Below are positions 4,759-5,889 of a stretch of DNA of 5,889 nucleotides, in pieces. The translations under genes were made by a program, and so were the position numbers. Source of the stretch: Chloroflexota bacterium. Its GTDB lineage: Bacteria > Chloroflexota > Dehalococcoidia > Lucifugimonadales > UBA3495. Under the pieces are notes generated by a model that worked only from the letters and a program-made list of their open reading frames with translations, was not told where the DNA came from and did not search any database. Within the stretch, counting starts at the first letter, position 1. Each line of letters opens with the position of its first letter. Location: the NCBI GenBank assembly GCA_022561675.1, contig JADFQT010000169.1, positions 1-5,889 on the forward strand, in the 5' to 3' direction.

Positions 4759-5493
4759 ATGCCCGACTACTATCCCACGTTTCTGAATCTGGCCGGAAAA
4801 AAATGCGTAATCCTGGGCGGCGGCATCATCGCCCAGGGTAAGATAGCGGGCTTCAGAGATGCCGGCGCAGTAATCACGATAATCAGTCCCGACGCGACTG
4901 CGGGCATACAAAGGGCCGCCCAAAACGGTCATGTTCGGTGGCTGGAGCGGAAGTACCAGCCCGGCGACCTGGAAGGCGCCCTCATCGCCGTGGCCGCTAC
5001 CAACGTTTGGCACGTGAATCGGGAAATCTACGATGAAGCGGAAAGACTGGGCGTGCTGCTAAACGTGGTGGACGACCCGGACCTGTGTACCTTCATCGCT
5101 CCGTCGGTCGTAAAACGAGACCCGGTGACCCTGGCCATCTCCACGGGTGGGGCAAGCCCGGCGCTGGCTCGAAAATTACGAGAGACCCTGTCCGACCACC
5201 CGGCGCTTGAGTGGGCCGACCTGGCCGGTGTCCTGGCGCGTGCCCGGCGGGAGGTCAAACGCCGGCGGGTTGCAATTGACCCAGACCGCTGGCAATGCTG
5301 CATCACCCAGGAGCTTTTGAGGCTGGCTCAAGGGGACCGGGAAGAGGAAGCGCTGGAAATTTTACTGGCCCAGCTGTTGGATAACACGGCGCCGGGCCTG
5401 TGCCCGCGACTGGAAGAGTGCAGTCGAAAAGGATGCTCTGTGAGTCCCAAAGGTAGAGTCCCAAAAGATAGAGTCAAGGAGAAGATTAGTTGA
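4759..5493 (+). CDS. precorrin-2 dehydrogenase / possible sirohydrochlorin ferrochelatase (Met8p/SirC-type)
   Basis: This 244-residue protein matches the N-terminal half of CysG and yeast Met8p. It has a Rossmann strand and glycine loop CVILGGGIIAQGK (16-28), then NVVDDPDLCTFIAP (102-115), where Asp105 lines up with the catalytic Asp of this family. AISTGGASPALARKLRE (126-142) places Ser128 at the site of the CysG serine that can be phosphorylated. A helical C-terminal domain follows (about 145-208). It oxidises precorrin-2 to sirohydrochlorin with NAD+; some relatives also insert iron. The methyltransferase half of CysG is absent, so a separate uroporphyrinogen methyltransferase is needed. 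The tail after about 215 has three cysteines and a small repeat and is unlike the family core. The arginine usual after the glycine loop (GGGxxAxRK) is Gly27 here. The ribosome site AAGGGA at 4751-4756 is modest and close. The product would feed siroheme synthesis and hence the fused decarboxylase upstream. Confidence 0.93.
   Translation: MPDYYPTFLNLAGKKCVILGGGIIAQGKIAGFRDAGAVITIISPDATAGIQRAAQNGHVRWLERKYQPGDLEGALIAVAATNVWHVNREIYDEAERLGVLLNVVDDPDLCTFIAPSVVKRDPVTLAISTGGASPALARKLRETLSDHPALEWADLAGVLARARREVKRRRVAIDPDRWQCCITQELLRLAQGDREEEALEILLAQLLDNTAPGLCPRLEECSRKGCSVSPKGRVPKDRVKEKIS
5442..5475 (+). repeat. short tandem repeat at the dehydrogenase 3' end, units in different frames
   Basis: GAGTCCCAAAGGTA (5442-5455, 14 nt) is followed by GAGTCCCAAAAGATA (5456-5470, 15 nt) and a partial third GAGTC (5471-5475). 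The extra A in the second unit changes the frame, so the DNA repeat is read as Ser-Pro-Lys-Gly-Arg and then Val-Pro-Lys-Asp-Arg. The hemA ribosome site AGGAG (5477-5481) follows directly. Confidence 0.65.
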
Positions 5494-5889
5494 GCCTCTT
5501 GGTCCTGGGGTTGAACCACCGCACCGCCGCCCTCGATTTACGGGAAAGACTAACCATCGAAAAAGAGCAGCTGGCTCCTTCTTTGGACCTCCTGTCCCGG
5601 TACGTAGAGCATGGGGTCATAGTTTCCACCTGCAACCGGCTGGAGATCGTCCTCGACGAAGACGCGGACACCACGGAGGTGCGCGCCCTGCTTTCGGATG
5701 TACCCATCCACGAGGTCAGCGGTGAAGACGCAACGGTCTACCTGCTGCGCGTTGCCACCGGCCTCGAATCCATGGTGCGTGGTGAGGACCAGATCCTGGG
5801 CCAGCTGCGCGAGGCCTTCAAGCTGGCCGAGAGCCACTGCCTGCTGAGCCCGAGCCTGCGCATCCTGCGCACACGCCGCATCGAGGCGG
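5490..5889 (+). CDS. hemA: glutamyl-tRNA reductase, N-terminal part (runs off window)
   Basis: At least 133 residues are visible, starting MSLLVLGLNHRTAALDLRER, the classic opening of glutamyl-tRNA reductase. The catalytic cysteine is Cys48 in STCNRLE (46-52), and VATGLESMVRGEDQILGQL (88-106) is the conserved second block. The enzyme reduces glutamyl-tRNA with NADPH to glutamate semialdehyde, the first step to 5-aminolevulinate. The TTG at 5490 must be the start or close to it, because TAG precedes it in frame and AGGAG lies at 5477-5481, 8 nt upstream. The TTG overlaps the TGA of the previous gene (TTGA), so translation is probably coupled. The stretch between the cysteine motif and the second block is shorter than in E. 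coli HemA. The last dozen residues (LRILRTRRIEA) fit the family poorly, which may reflect a frameshift or sequence error near the edge. Confidence 0.94.
   Translation, partial: MSLLVLGLNHRTAALDLRERLTIEKEQLAPSLDLLSRYVEHGVIVSTCNRLEIVLDEDADTTEVRALLSDVPIHEVSGEDATVYLLRVATGLESMVRGEDQILGQLREAFKLAESHCLLSPSLRILRTRRIEA

Noticed and set aside
1..5889. CRISPR array, tRNA, rRNA or transposase gene
   Set aside because: No regularly spaced direct repeats with unique spacers, no cloverleaf, no rRNA signature and no transposase motif was seen on either strand.

Overview
The window reads as bacterial chromosome of moderate GC content (about 55-58% in most coding parts), with ordinary -10/-35 promoters and Shine-Dalgarno sites. 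Three intergenic palindromic repeats look like types I recall from Chloroflexota (Dehalococcoidia-like) genomes and metagenome bins. That, plus a fused siroheme decarboxylase, makes an anaerobic or microaerophilic Chloroflexota-like source my best guess, but the taxonomy is weakly supported.

Layout: (1) Positions 1-176, minus strand: the 5' end of a VOC/glyoxalase-fold protein cut by the window edge. (2) About 700 bp without a convincing gene, holding a degenerate hairpin repeat and, at its right end, a good promoter. (3) Positions 887-2436: a soluble cytochrome P450 followed by a small [3Fe-4S]-type ferredoxin, closed by a strong intrinsic terminator. (4) A 443-bp intergenic region with the terminator, a mobile-looking palindromic repeat and a second promoter (extended -10) overlapped by a small dyad. 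(5) Positions 2880-5889: a tetrapyrrole gene cluster on the plus strand. It runs: a MerR/BldC-type HTH regulator with a helical RsbRD-like C-terminal domain; a fused AhbA-AhbB (NirDL-like) siroheme decarboxylase; a triple-hairpin repeat; a Met8p/SirC-type precorrin-2 dehydrogenase (possibly also ferrochelatase); and the start of hemA (glutamyl-tRNA reductase), whose TTG start overlaps the previous stop codon.

How the genes fit together: HemA starts tetrapyrrole synthesis from glutamyl-tRNA. The Met8p-like enzyme turns precorrin-2 into sirohydrochlorin, and perhaps siroheme. The fused decarboxylase removes two acetate carboxyls to give 12,18-didecarboxysiroheme. This is the siroheme branch that leads to heme b (AhbC/AhbD) or heme d1 (NirJ and others); the late enzymes that would decide between them are not in the window. 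The P450, a heme enzyme, has its own promoter and terminator, so it is a neighbour and not clearly part of the heme operon.

The most interesting points are the decarboxylase fusion, whose linker is a frame-shifting minisatellite; the regulator at the head of the cluster, which is a candidate sensor of tetrapyrrole or stress state; and the two places where a short tandem repeat is read in two different frames. No CRISPR array, tRNA, rRNA or transposase was seen.
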